In this document: piece by piece, positions 11,118 to 19,398 of the stretch
How the letters are laid out: each line of letters starts with the position of its first letter
Position numbering within the stretch: the first letter of the stretch is position 1
NCBI GenBank assembly: GCA_001803165.1
Contig: MHAZ01000003.1
Span: 62,001 to 126,000 of the forward strand
Direction of reading: 5' to 3'
DNA: 64,000 nt
Origin: Stygiobacter sp. RIFOXYC2_FULL_38_25
GTDB taxonomy: Bacteria > Bacteroidota > Ignavibacteria > Ignavibacteriales > Melioribacteraceae
Made by a program: the position numbers and the translations under genes
The notes under the pieces: generated by a model
Told to the model about the DNA's origin: nothing
What the model saw: the letters and a program-made list of their open reading frames with translations, nothing else
Database searches by the model: none

Positions 11118-11684
11118 TTAGTTTTTAACTCGTTCTACGTATCCGCCCGTGCGGGTATCAACTTTAAGAACATCACCTTCATTGATGAAAAGAGGAACTT
11201 GAACCTTTGCGCCGGTTTCAAGTTTTGCCGGTTTCAAGGCACTGTTTGCAGTATCGCCTTTGAAGCCGGGTTCTGTCTCTACTACTTTCAAGAATACAAA
11301 GATTGGAACTTCTGCGGAAATAATTTGATCGTCGTTATCTCTTAACAATTCAACTTCATCTCCCTCTTTCAGATAATCAGCGCCATCGCCAAATTGTTCT
11401 GCGGGAACGGTGAACTGCTCGTAATTTTCGTTATCCATCAAAACCAAACCGCTCTGTTCTTTATATAAGAATTGATATTTCCTTCTTTCAACACGCACTA
11501 CTTCTACAGATTCGCCGGAACGGAAAGTGTTATCCAAAACTTTTCCGGTTCTCATATTCTTTAGAGTTGTACGAACAAAAGCACCGCCTTTGCCAGGCTT
11601 TACGTGTTGAAATTCCGTAATTACAAATGGGTCGCCTTTATATTTTATTATCAGACCATTTCTGAAATCTGAGGTATCAGCCAT
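11118..11684 (-). CDS. efp: elongation factor P
   Basis: FQHVKPGKGGAFVRTTLKNMRTGKVLDNTFRSGESVE; VDTRTGGYVERV. Confidence 0.96.
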   Translation of the reverse strand: MADTSDFRNGLIIKYKGDPFVITEFQHVKPGKGGAFVRTTLKNMRTGKVLDNTFRSGESVEVVRVERRKYQFLYKEQSGLVLMDNENYEQFTVPAEQFGDGADYLKEGDEVELLRDNDDQIISAEVPIFVFLKVVETEPGFKGDTANSALKPAKLETGAKVQVPLFINEGDVLKVDTRTGGYVERVKN

Positions 11685-11754
11685 GTTTCACCTATTAAAC
11701 TTTGTAAAAAATAACTACCACTTGCTACTAATGCAAGGTAATCAATTTAATTAA

Positions 11755-12441
11755 TTATTCTGCTTGAACAAGATATTTTTCTAATTCCATATATGGAACT
11801 GCTGTAACGTAATCTTTCTTAATTGTCTCAAAAAGAGCATTTGCTTCTTCTTTCTTTCCGGCTTTCAAATATGCAATTCCCGCTTTTAGGAGAAATTCCG
11901 GATTAGAAGGATTTGCTTTACCAATCTTTGCAGCTTCTTGGTATAAATCGGCAGCGTCTTCATATTCTTTCTTTGTTTCAAGAACACCAGCTTTGCCGGC
12001 AAGCGCGCTTGATTTCAATAAATAGTTAGAACCGGAATAATCGTTATATAACTTATAAGCTTCTTCAGAATTTCCAGTGATTGAATAAGCATTGGCTAAC
12101 ATGATTTTTGCTAACTCTCCTTCTTCTGAGCTGCCATATTCATCAACAATTTTCTTTAAGCCGGTAATATTCTGAGCCGGAACGCCATCAATTGCCATCT
12201 TATAACTGCCTGCCTCCATCAAAGGAGTTACTTTGGCAACGAGAGCAGCAGCAGCTTTGTTATCATTGAAAATTTTGTTTGTGTAGAGGATATAAGCAAC
12301 AACTATAACCGCAACTACACCTAAACCAATCAAGAATTTTGCTTGGTTAGCCATAAAAAAGTCATGGAACTTATAATAGCTTGTTACAAGTTTGTCTTCT
12401 TTCATTTCTCTTTTAGAAATCTTTTTTCTTGCTTCTAACAC
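11755..12441 (-). CDS. TPR-repeat membrane protein (YfgM-like)
   Basis: Single TM FLIGLGVVAVIVVAYILYT followed by TPR-like repeats. Confidence 0.65.
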   Translation of the reverse strand: MLEARKKISKREMKEDKLVTSYYKFHDFFMANQAKFLIGLGVVAVIVVAYILYTNKIFNDNKAAAALVAKVTPLMEAGSYKMAIDGVPAQNITGLKKIVDEYGSSEEGELAKIMLANAYSITGNSEEAYKLYNDYSGSNYLLKSSALAGKAGVLETKKEYEDAADLYQEAAKIGKANPSNPEFLLKAGIAYLKAGKKEEANALFETIKKDYVTAVPYMELEKYLVQAE

Positions 12442-12498
12442 TTTTAACCTCTGTTTTTGATAATTCTTTGTAAAATTCGGGCGAAAATCTAAGAAAAA

Positions 12499-13548
12499 TT
12501 ATAGACCTATTCTAATGTGATTTGAAAAAATCCACGCGTTCTGATTTAGAAAAACTTCGACTCTATAAACTCCGGGCTCTTTAACTTTAAATTCAGCGTC
12601 AAATCCATCAATTGCATCAACAAGTTCACCATTTCTAACCAGTTTAATTGTGGCGGAAATATTAGGCAAAATAACCCGCAGCTTAATTTTTTCAATAAAA
12701 GGAAGCGATTCTCCCATTTGATGAATATGCTCTCCATCTTCGGCAAAAAAGCGGAAGCCTTTTGCATCGCCATAGTAATAGTTTGAAATAAAGCAGCTTC
12801 CGTTTCGCAGAGCCTTATAAATAAGATTCTTTGCATGGACTATATCCCGGCTGTCTTTTGAAGGATTTAGCTTTTCTTCAGTGATAACATGAGTACGAAC
12901 AGACTTAAATAAAACTTTATACGGAAAAACTTCCATTTCAAAAAAGCCAAGCAAATTTAGTTTATGAGCATGAGCGTCAACGCCGCCAATACCAACTACT
13001 TTTCTTTCCAGATTCAGCTTGTCCCAAACTCCGAGAGTTTCTTCAGTCGGTCCAACTATCGAGCGAAGCGGATGAATGATGTAATTATACTTATTCTGCT
13101 CGGTTAATCCCTCCATCCATTCAGACATGTGATTCCAAATTTCAATACCATCAAAATCTTTGCATTCCCACTCTGTCCATGGATACGGCGGATGCTGAGT
13201 CATAGAACTTCTTTTCTCATGCGGGTGAGCTATAAAACTAATTCCGCCAAGTTCTTTAACTTTTTTAGTGTACTCTTTAGCCGGTATTCTTGTACTAATC
13301 GTTTCCGAAATTCCCATCGCCAATAGATGGTTCTGATTCATCTTATCATTTATTTCACATCCAACCAGAAGCAAAGTGTTATCATACCAACGTTCATAAC
13401 CTTCTTGCAATGCGCGCAATGTATTATGGTCGGTTAGTATTAAATAGTCCAATCCGCATTCTTTACCAAATTCGGCAATTTCCGGCACTTCGCCGGAGCC
13501 ATCTGAAAAAACGGAATGAATATGTATAACACCGATGTATTCAAACAT
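12499..13548 (-). CDS. PHP-domain metal-dependent phosphoesterase
   Basis: IGVIHIHSVFSDGSGEVPEIAEFGKECGLDYLILTDHNTL; GGISFIAHPHEK; GIGGVDAHAH. Confidence 0.85.
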   Translation of the reverse strand: MFEYIGVIHIHSVFSDGSGEVPEIAEFGKECGLDYLILTDHNTLRALQEGYERWYDNTLLLVGCEINDKMNQNHLLAMGISETISTRIPAKEYTKKVKELGGISFIAHPHEKRSSMTQHPPYPWTEWECKDFDGIEIWNHMSEWMEGLTEQNKYNYIIHPLRSIVGPTEETLGVWDKLNLERKVVGIGGVDAHAHKLNLLGFFEMEVFPYKVLFKSVRTHVITEEKLNPSKDSRDIVHAKNLIYKALRNGSCFISNYYYGDAKGFRFFAEDGEHIHQMGESLPFIEKIKLRVILPNISATIKLVRNGELVDAIDGFDAEFKVKEPGVYRVEVFLNQNAWIFSNHIRIGL

Positions 13549-13579
13549 ATTCTACCAAGAAATTTTAGCGTGGAGGGTG

Positions 13580-13638
13580 TTGTCTCAAAAGAAGCTAAAT
13601 AAGTTTATTAATCTTACTCTCATCTTCTCTTGAGACAA
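13580..13638. repeat. long-arm inverted repeat between PHP and ABM genes
   Basis: TTGTCTCAAAAGAAG ... CTTCTCTTGAGACAA arms of 15 nt with one mismatch. Confidence 0.6.
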
Positions 13639-13646
13639 TCACAAAA

Positions 13647-13955
13647 TTATTGAGCGTTATTAACTTCGAACAAAGTAGTGTACTGGGTGGTTTGTTCTTT
13701 AATCATATCGGAGAGCTTCGTCATAAGGATATCAATTCTCTCGTCAGTGTTATCTTCAAAACTATCGTATGCTTCTTGTGTCTTAAAGATGTAAATTTCT
13801 TCAAAATTGTTTGCTTTATTCTTCTGCTCGAAAACAGAATAACTTTCCAAACCTTCTGCTTTTACCAAGTTTTTTAATTCACGCACTACATCTAAATAAT
13901 CATTTCTCCGTTCCGGGTGAACGCTGTACTTGATTGAAAAAACAACTCTACTCAT
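13647..13955 (-). CDS. antibiotic biosynthesis monooxygenase (ABM)-like small protein
   Basis: KYSVHPERRNDYLDVVRELKNLVKAEGLESYSVFEQKNKANNFEEIYIFKTQEAYDSFED. Confidence 0.6.
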   Translation of the reverse strand: MSRVVFSIKYSVHPERRNDYLDVVRELKNLVKAEGLESYSVFEQKNKANNFEEIYIFKTQEAYDSFEDNTDERIDILMTKLSDMIKEQTTQYTTLFEVNNAQ

Positions 13956-13965
13956 TTATTTCCTC

Positions 13966-14859
13966 TTAAATTGTTATCTCACCATTAAAAACTACTTTTG
14001 CCGGACCAGTAAGAGAGACATCATCAAAATTTTGTCCGTCAAATTTGAAATCAACAACAAGTTGATCTCCACTTTTAGCCGAAAGTTTTACCGGCTTATT
14101 AATCAAACCATTTCTATACAACACAACAGCAGAAGCTACCGATCCGGTTCCGCAAGAAAGAGTTTCATCTTCAACACCTCGCTCATAGGTTCTAATTTTC
14201 ACCAGTCCATCAACAACTTGAACGAAATTAACATTAGTTCCATCCGGTGCAAAATCCTTGTGATACCTAATCTCTTTGCCGAGTTCAAAAACCGGAAAAT
14301 CATCAATCGAACTGAAGCCGGATTTAAGTTCCGCCGGATTTCTTAGAACATCCTCAATCCTTATCACAACATGTGGCGAACCGGTATCTGCAAACGAAGC
14401 ATTAACTAACTGCCCGGCAAACTTAACCTTAAAATTAAGCTTGATTTGCGAGGGAGGAAGTAAATTGAATTTCACCCTTCCGTCAGCCAAAACTTCACCG
14501 GTGTAGCGCCTCGAATTGAAAAGAAAACTGATACCAGAATTACTTGCCAAGCCATTTTCTGCTGCATAAAGTAAAGAACATCTTGAGCCGTTGGCACAAA
14601 GTGAACCGCTATATCCATCGGCATTAAAGTACTTCATTCCAAAAGCAACCTCGTTAGCCGGCTCGAGTACCAATACACCATCAGCACCAATGCCCGTTCG
14701 CCGATTGCAAATTTGAGCGATTTTCTCGTGTGTCAACTCAAGTTTCGGGTTGATTTTTGAATCAAAAAGGATAAAATCGTTACCCGCTCCGCTCATTTTT
14801 GTAAAGAAATACTTCTCCATTTCGAGTTCAAATTTACGGGAATAGGATTCCTTAAGCAA
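13966..14859 (-). CDS. dapF: diaminopimelate epimerase
   Basis: FTKMSGAGNDFILFD, LCANGSRC, YERGVEDETLSCGTGSVASA. Confidence 0.95.
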   Translation of the reverse strand: MLKESYSRKFELEMEKYFFTKMSGAGNDFILFDSKINPKLELTHEKIAQICNRRTGIGADGVLVLEPANEVAFGMKYFNADGYSGSLCANGSRCSLLYAAENGLASNSGISFLFNSRRYTGEVLADGRVKFNLLPPSQIKLNFKVKFAGQLVNASFADTGSPHVVIRIEDVLRNPAELKSGFSSIDDFPVFELGKEIRYHKDFAPDGTNVNFVQVVDGLVKIRTYERGVEDETLSCGTGSVASAVVLYRNGLINKPVKLSAKSGDQLVVDFKFDGQNFDDVSLTGPAKVVFNGEITI

Positions 14860-14980
14860 CGAAAAAGATGATTTGGCATGGTTTTTTGACTTGAAAATAA
14901 CTCGTTTGAAACGATAATCAATAGCGAAGAACTATTTATTTCTTCCTTTGACGATTTTGTAACTAAAGAAAACATTTAGC

Positions 14981-16384
14981 ATGGAAGAAAAAACCTCAAT
15001 AGGGCTATTTAAGACCGCTAAAGTAGAAGTGGTTGATAGGAAGATGAAAGCATTTTTGATTTTGAAAAATGCTGACCCGGAGAACTCAATCCCATTATCA
15101 AAAGAATACATTAAAGATCTACTTGTTTCTACGGGTATTAAAATTGGTATTAAAGATGAGGTTATAAATGATATTCTTGAAGGAAAGATTAATGAAGATA
15201 GAGTTTTAGTAGCCGAGGGAGACTATCCGCAACCCGGTAACGATTCATCAATTCAGTTTTACATTTCTGTGGAAAAATCTTTAAAACCACAATTGCAAGA
15301 AGACGGGCACATTGATTACAAAGAAGTAAAAATTGTAGAAAGTGTTGCCAAAGATGCACCGCTCGCAAAAAAAATAATTGCTACTGTTGGCTCACCCGGC
15401 AAAGATCTTTTTGGTAACGAAATACCGGGTCTCTACGGTAAAGATGTTCAATTTACAGCCGGGCAAGGTACCTACAGAGACCCGGCGGAAAACACATTGT
15501 TCAGAGCATCTATTGAGGGAATTATTTTTTATGATGCAAAATCTCATACTCTTGAAGTTCAAAAACTCTTTGTTGTGCCCGGTTCCGTTGACTATTCAAC
15601 CGGAAATCTGCATGTAAAAAGTTCGGTAGAAATTAAGCAGAATATCAAAGCCGGTTTCTCCGTAGAAACTCCTTATAACATTGATGTTAAAGGTGGGATA
15701 GAGCAAGCTGTTGTAATTTGCGGCGGCACATTAAATGTGAAAGAAGGGATTAACGGTGATGGGAAAAATATCATTACTGTTGGTGAGGATATTCATTCGG
15801 GGTATATATCGAACCAAATAATAAAATGCAGCGGAACAGTTCATGTTTCCTTCGAATTGCGAAATTCCTCAATCGAATGCGATGATGAAGTTATAGTAGT
15901 TAAAAATAACGGCGTAATTATCGGCGGAAAAATTACTGCGACAAATAAAGTTACCTCACCAATAATTGGGAATGATTACGGCGTTAATACAGAAATTGAA
16001 GTTGGAGTTGTACTAAAACACAAAGAAAAATATATACGTAAGCAAACAGAAAAAAATGATATCGAAAAGAATGTTGAAGAGCTGAAGAAGCAAATTTCAT
16101 ACATTGCACAAAAACCAGATAATAATGCAAGGGCAATGCAATTGATGAACTATAAAGAAGTTTGGGGCAAGTATACAGCTTTGCTAATTAAGATTAAAAA
16201 TGATTTGAAAGAAATTGAAACCGCTTACTATGCAGTAGAGAATCCATCTATTTTCGTTATAAATAAAGTGTTCCCCGGAACTATTATCAAAATAAAAGAC
16301 AAGCTATTTGAAGTAAAAGATATGATGACGCACGTTAAGTTTCATTTGGTTAATAATGAAATAGCTTATACTAATTTTAAATAG
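14981..16384 (+). CDS. FapA/DUF342 family protein
   Basis: FVVPGSVDYSTGNLHVKSSVEIKQNIKAGFSVETPYNIDVKGGIEQAVVICGGTLNVKEGI beta-solenoid core. Confidence 0.82.
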   Translation: MEEKTSIGLFKTAKVEVVDRKMKAFLILKNADPENSIPLSKEYIKDLLVSTGIKIGIKDEVINDILEGKINEDRVLVAEGDYPQPGNDSSIQFYISVEKSLKPQLQEDGHIDYKEVKIVESVAKDAPLAKKIIATVGSPGKDLFGNEIPGLYGKDVQFTAGQGTYRDPAENTLFRASIEGIIFYDAKSHTLEVQKLFVVPGSVDYSTGNLHVKSSVEIKQNIKAGFSVETPYNIDVKGGIEQAVVICGGTLNVKEGINGDGKNIITVGEDIHSGYISNQIIKCSGTVHVSFELRNSSIECDDEVIVVKNNGVIIGGKITATNKVTSPIIGNDYGVNTEIEVGVVLKHKEKYIRKQTEKNDIEKNVEELKKQISYIAQKPDNNARAMQLMNYKEVWGKYTALLIKIKNDLKEIETAYYAVENPSIFVINKVFPGTIIKIKDKLFEVKDMMTHVKFHLVNNEIAYTNFK

Positions 16385-16458
16385 TGCATTATATGGTCTT
16401 TACAAACAACCACAAAAACAATTTAAAGTTTTCCATTTGAAACCTTGGGAGGAGTAAA

Positions 16459-16827
16459 ATGATTAAAATAACCACCAACGCGGCTAAGAATAGGCTGTAC
16501 ATCTCTATGATAGGAGTAGTCACTCTTGAAGAAGCGCAAAAATCAAAACTTACAATTGAAGCTTCGGTTGCTGCATTAAAAATTGGTTTTGATGTAATTA
16601 ATGACTTATCCAAATTTATTAGGGGTGATGATGCCGCTGGAGGCGTCCTTAAAGAAATAATAATTCTTCTTATTCAAAAGGGAGTAAACAGAGTTGTTAG
16701 GGTTGTGGGAACTTCCAAAACCGGTTTGCTGCAGTTCGCAAATAATTCGCTTCAAATTGAGCAATACAAAATTAGCTATGTACCAACCCTTGAAGAAGCC
16801 GAATTGCTATTAAGGAAAGTTGAATAG
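16459..16827 (+). CDS. small STAS-like protein
   Basis: 122 aa; GFDVINDLSKF...VNRVVRVVG resembles SpoIIAA/STAS-type folds; RBS GGGAGGAG upstream. Confidence 0.45.
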   Translation: MIKITTNAAKNRLYISMIGVVTLEEAQKSKLTIEASVAALKIGFDVINDLSKFIRGDDAAGGVLKEIIILLIQKGVNRVVRVVGTSKTGLLQFANNSLQIEQYKISYVPTLEEAELLLRKVE

Positions 16828-16839
16828 GCGCGAACCATT

Positions 16840-16960
16840 TTTATTTTTCGATATAAGCATTTAAGCCGATAACAACATTTTTACCATTTATGACGCATTG
16901 CGTTGTCATATTTCCGTGCGTAGTGGCAACAACTAATGTTTTGCCCGACGCGCTTGGGGT
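16840..16960 (-). pseudogene. possible 3' remnant of a gene
   Basis: Minus frame reads PTPSASGKTLVVATTHGNMTTQCVINGKNVVIGLNAYIEK* with a stop immediately upstream and no start/RBS. Confidence 0.35.
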
Positions 16961-17125
16961 TGGCTCTTACAGTTCAATTGTTATAATAAGTTGTACAAGT
17001 CACCATACAATCTGAAGTACTTATTGTTGGTTAAATCTACGTAGCAAAAATTATATCGTTATTCTTACAACAGAAGTATCCGGTTACCCCAAAAATGCGG
17101 ACATGAGAAAACAATTTTGAGCCAG

Positions 17126-17815
17126 TTAAGTAGATTTAAAGCGGTAACCTACGCCCTTAATTGTTTCGATTAGATATGCGTATTTCTCTAATTTCTTGCG
17201 GATATTGAGAAGGTGTACATCAACGGTTCTTTCTACTACAAAAACTTCGTTGCCCCAAACTTCATTCAAAATTTTTTCTCTGTTAAATACTTTGCCGGGA
17301 TTGGATGCAAGCAAAAACAATATTTCAAATTCTTTGCGCGCCAGGTCAACCGGTTTACTCTCAACTTCTACAGAATATTTTTCGCGGCTGATTGAAATTG
17401 GTCCCTCATTAATTTCGCCGGACTTCTCAACTGAGTTGGAAAGCAGTTCCGCATTTCTGAGATTCGCTTTAACTCGCGCCAGAATTTTATTAATTGAAAT
17501 TGGCTTCTGAATAAAATCACTTGCGCCCAAATTCAGCCCGCGAATTTCGTCTGCCTCCGATGTTCTGGCAGTTAAAAAAAGTATCGGCGTGTTTTTGAAT
17601 TTCTCTATGGTTTTAATTCGTTGACACACTTCATAACCGTCCATTTGAGGCATCATAACATCAAGAATTACCAAATCCGGGTTTAGCGAAAGCTTCTCAA
17701 GTGCAACTAATCCATTAGGAGCTGTAATTACTGAGTAACCTTCACGAGTAAGGTTATACTTCAATAACTCAAGAATATCTTTTTCATCATCTACTACTAA
17801 TATCTTGGAACTCAC
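17126..17815 (-). CDS. PhoB-like OmpR-family response regulator
   Basis: REC domain LVILDVMMPQMDGYEVCQRIK plus winged helix RTVDVHLLNIRKKL...TIKGVGYRF; next to PhoU and PstS. Confidence 0.88.
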   Translation of the reverse strand: MSSKILVVDDEKDILELLKYNLTREGYSVITAPNGLVALEKLSLNPDLVILDVMMPQMDGYEVCQRIKTIEKFKNTPILFLTARTSEADEIRGLNLGASDFIQKPISINKILARVKANLRNAELLSNSVEKSGEINEGPISISREKYSVEVESKPVDLARKEFEILFLLASNPGKVFNREKILNEVWGNEVFVVERTVDVHLLNIRKKLEKYAYLIETIKGVGYRFKST

Positions 17816-17818
17816 CGG

Positions 17819-18484
17819 TTAATTCTCCAGAACCTTTCTATGTGTAACAATTTTTGCTTCCGTTAAAAAAAGAAGATGCTCTGCAATGTTTGTTGCATGA
17901 TCTGCCAGCCTTTCAATTTGTCGTGCAAGAATTAGCATGTGTGCAAGCGGCTCAATCAACTGCGGGTCAGATTTCATTTTACCTGTGATGAATTCAAATG
18001 AAAATTTATTTAAGTCGTCAACTTTCTTATCATTCTTAATCACCTGATGCGCTAGTTCCCCATTGGAATGTATAAACGAATCAATAGCGCAGCTAACCAT
18101 TGTATGCGCCTCTTTCGCCATGCCGGCAATCCCAGATTCATCAATTAAATTTCTAAACTGAGTAATCTTTGATGCTCTGTTAGAAATGCTAACAGAAATA
18201 TCGCCGCATCGCTCAAGCTGATTATTAATCATCAGTGTCGAAATCACTGATCGTAAGTCGAATGCAATAGGCTGAAAGAGAGCTAATATATTTTCACATT
18301 GAATCTGCAGCAATTCATCATAAGCATCAACTTCATCATCTTTGGCTTTAATATCTTTAATGGAGGAATCATCCCCGGTTTCAATCAAATTTATTGCTTT
18401 GCCAACTTGATCATCCACAATAGATGCCATCCTGACTAAATTAGTTTTTAATTCTTCCATATCTCTTTGAAATTGATGCGGCAT
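17819..18484 (-). CDS. phoU: phosphate signalling protein PhoU
   Basis: FQRDMEELKTNLVRMASIVDDQVGKAI...ERLADHATNIAEHLLFL. Confidence 0.93.
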   Translation of the reverse strand: MPHQFQRDMEELKTNLVRMASIVDDQVGKAINLIETGDDSSIKDIKAKDDEVDAYDELLQIQCENILALFQPIAFDLRSVISTLMINNQLERCGDISVSISNRASKITQFRNLIDESGIAGMAKEAHTMVSCAIDSFIHSNGELAHQVIKNDKKVDDLNKFSFEFITGKMKSDPQLIEPLAHMLILARQIERLADHATNIAEHLLFLTEAKIVTHRKVLEN

Positions 18485-18497
18485 CTTGCAGTTCCTT

Positions 18498-19328
18498 TTA
18501 TCTCTTCACCGGGAAATATCCAACCTCTGCAACTATTCTCTGACCTTCTTTACTTAATGCCCAATCAACGAACTTCTTTATGTTTCCTTCCGGCTTCTTT
18601 CTTGTGTACATATATAGAAAACGTGAGATAGGATACTCACCGGATTCAATATTTTTTTTGTTTGGTAAGAAGGCTTTCGAATCGGGATCTTTTTTTACGG
18701 CAATGTCTTTTATTCCCTTGGCATATGCTGCGCCGCCAAAACCGATAGCATTTTTATCTTTGCTTACAGCGTTAACAACAGCAGCTGTACCGGGCAAACT
18801 CTGTACATCGGAACTAAAATCTTTGTTTTCCAAAACATGTTCTTTGAAATAAACGTAAGTACCGGAGCTGTTCTCCCGACCGTACATAATTATTTTAGCA
18901 TCTGAGCCGCCAACTTCTTTCCAGTTTTTTATTTCACCGGTGTAGATGCCTTTGATTTGTACAAGTGTGAGATCATTTACTTTTTTGTTAGCCTTATTTA
19001 CGTACACACTTAAGCCATCTATTGCAACCTTTATTTCTACTCCGGTAGAACCATACTTATCTTTCAATTTTTCAATTTCACTTTGCTTCATCGGTCTTGA
19101 AGCATTACATATATCTGTTGAACCGTTCAACAAAGCTGCAATTCCTGTTCCTGAGCCGCCGCCTGTAACTTGAACAGCTATACCGGGATTCGATTTCATA
19201 AAAACCTCAGCCCAGCGTTGAGATAGAATTACCAAGGTATCCGAACCTTTTACTGTTATTGTTTCTTCCGGAAGGGAGAAACCAAAGAGTGTTATAAACG
19301 TTATTGCCGCTAATATTATTTTTTTCAT
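18498..19328 (-). CDS. pstS: phosphate-binding protein PstS
   Basis: ITVKGSDTLVILSQRWAEVFMKSNPGIAVQVTGGGSGTGIAALLNGSTDICNASRPMK. Confidence 0.9.
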   Translation of the reverse strand: MKKIILAAITFITLFGFSLPEETITVKGSDTLVILSQRWAEVFMKSNPGIAVQVTGGGSGTGIAALLNGSTDICNASRPMKQSEIEKLKDKYGSTGVEIKVAIDGLSVYVNKANKKVNDLTLVQIKGIYTGEIKNWKEVGGSDAKIIMYGRENSSGTYVYFKEHVLENKDFSSDVQSLPGTAAVVNAVSKDKNAIGFGGAAYAKGIKDIAVKKDPDSKAFLPNKKNIESGEYPISRFLYMYTRKKPEGNIKKFVDWALSKEGQRIVAEVGYFPVKR

Positions 19329-19354
19329 TTTGCACCTTAATCAGTTTAAGCAAA

Positions 19355-19376
19355 GGGCGCCCCACGAAAGACGCCC
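19355..19376. other. intercistronic GC hairpin between the T9SS gene and pstS
   Basis: GGGCG-ccccacgaaaga-CGCCC. Confidence 0.4.
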
Positions 19377-19398
19377 AGTGACTAGAGTGAGAGAGAAA

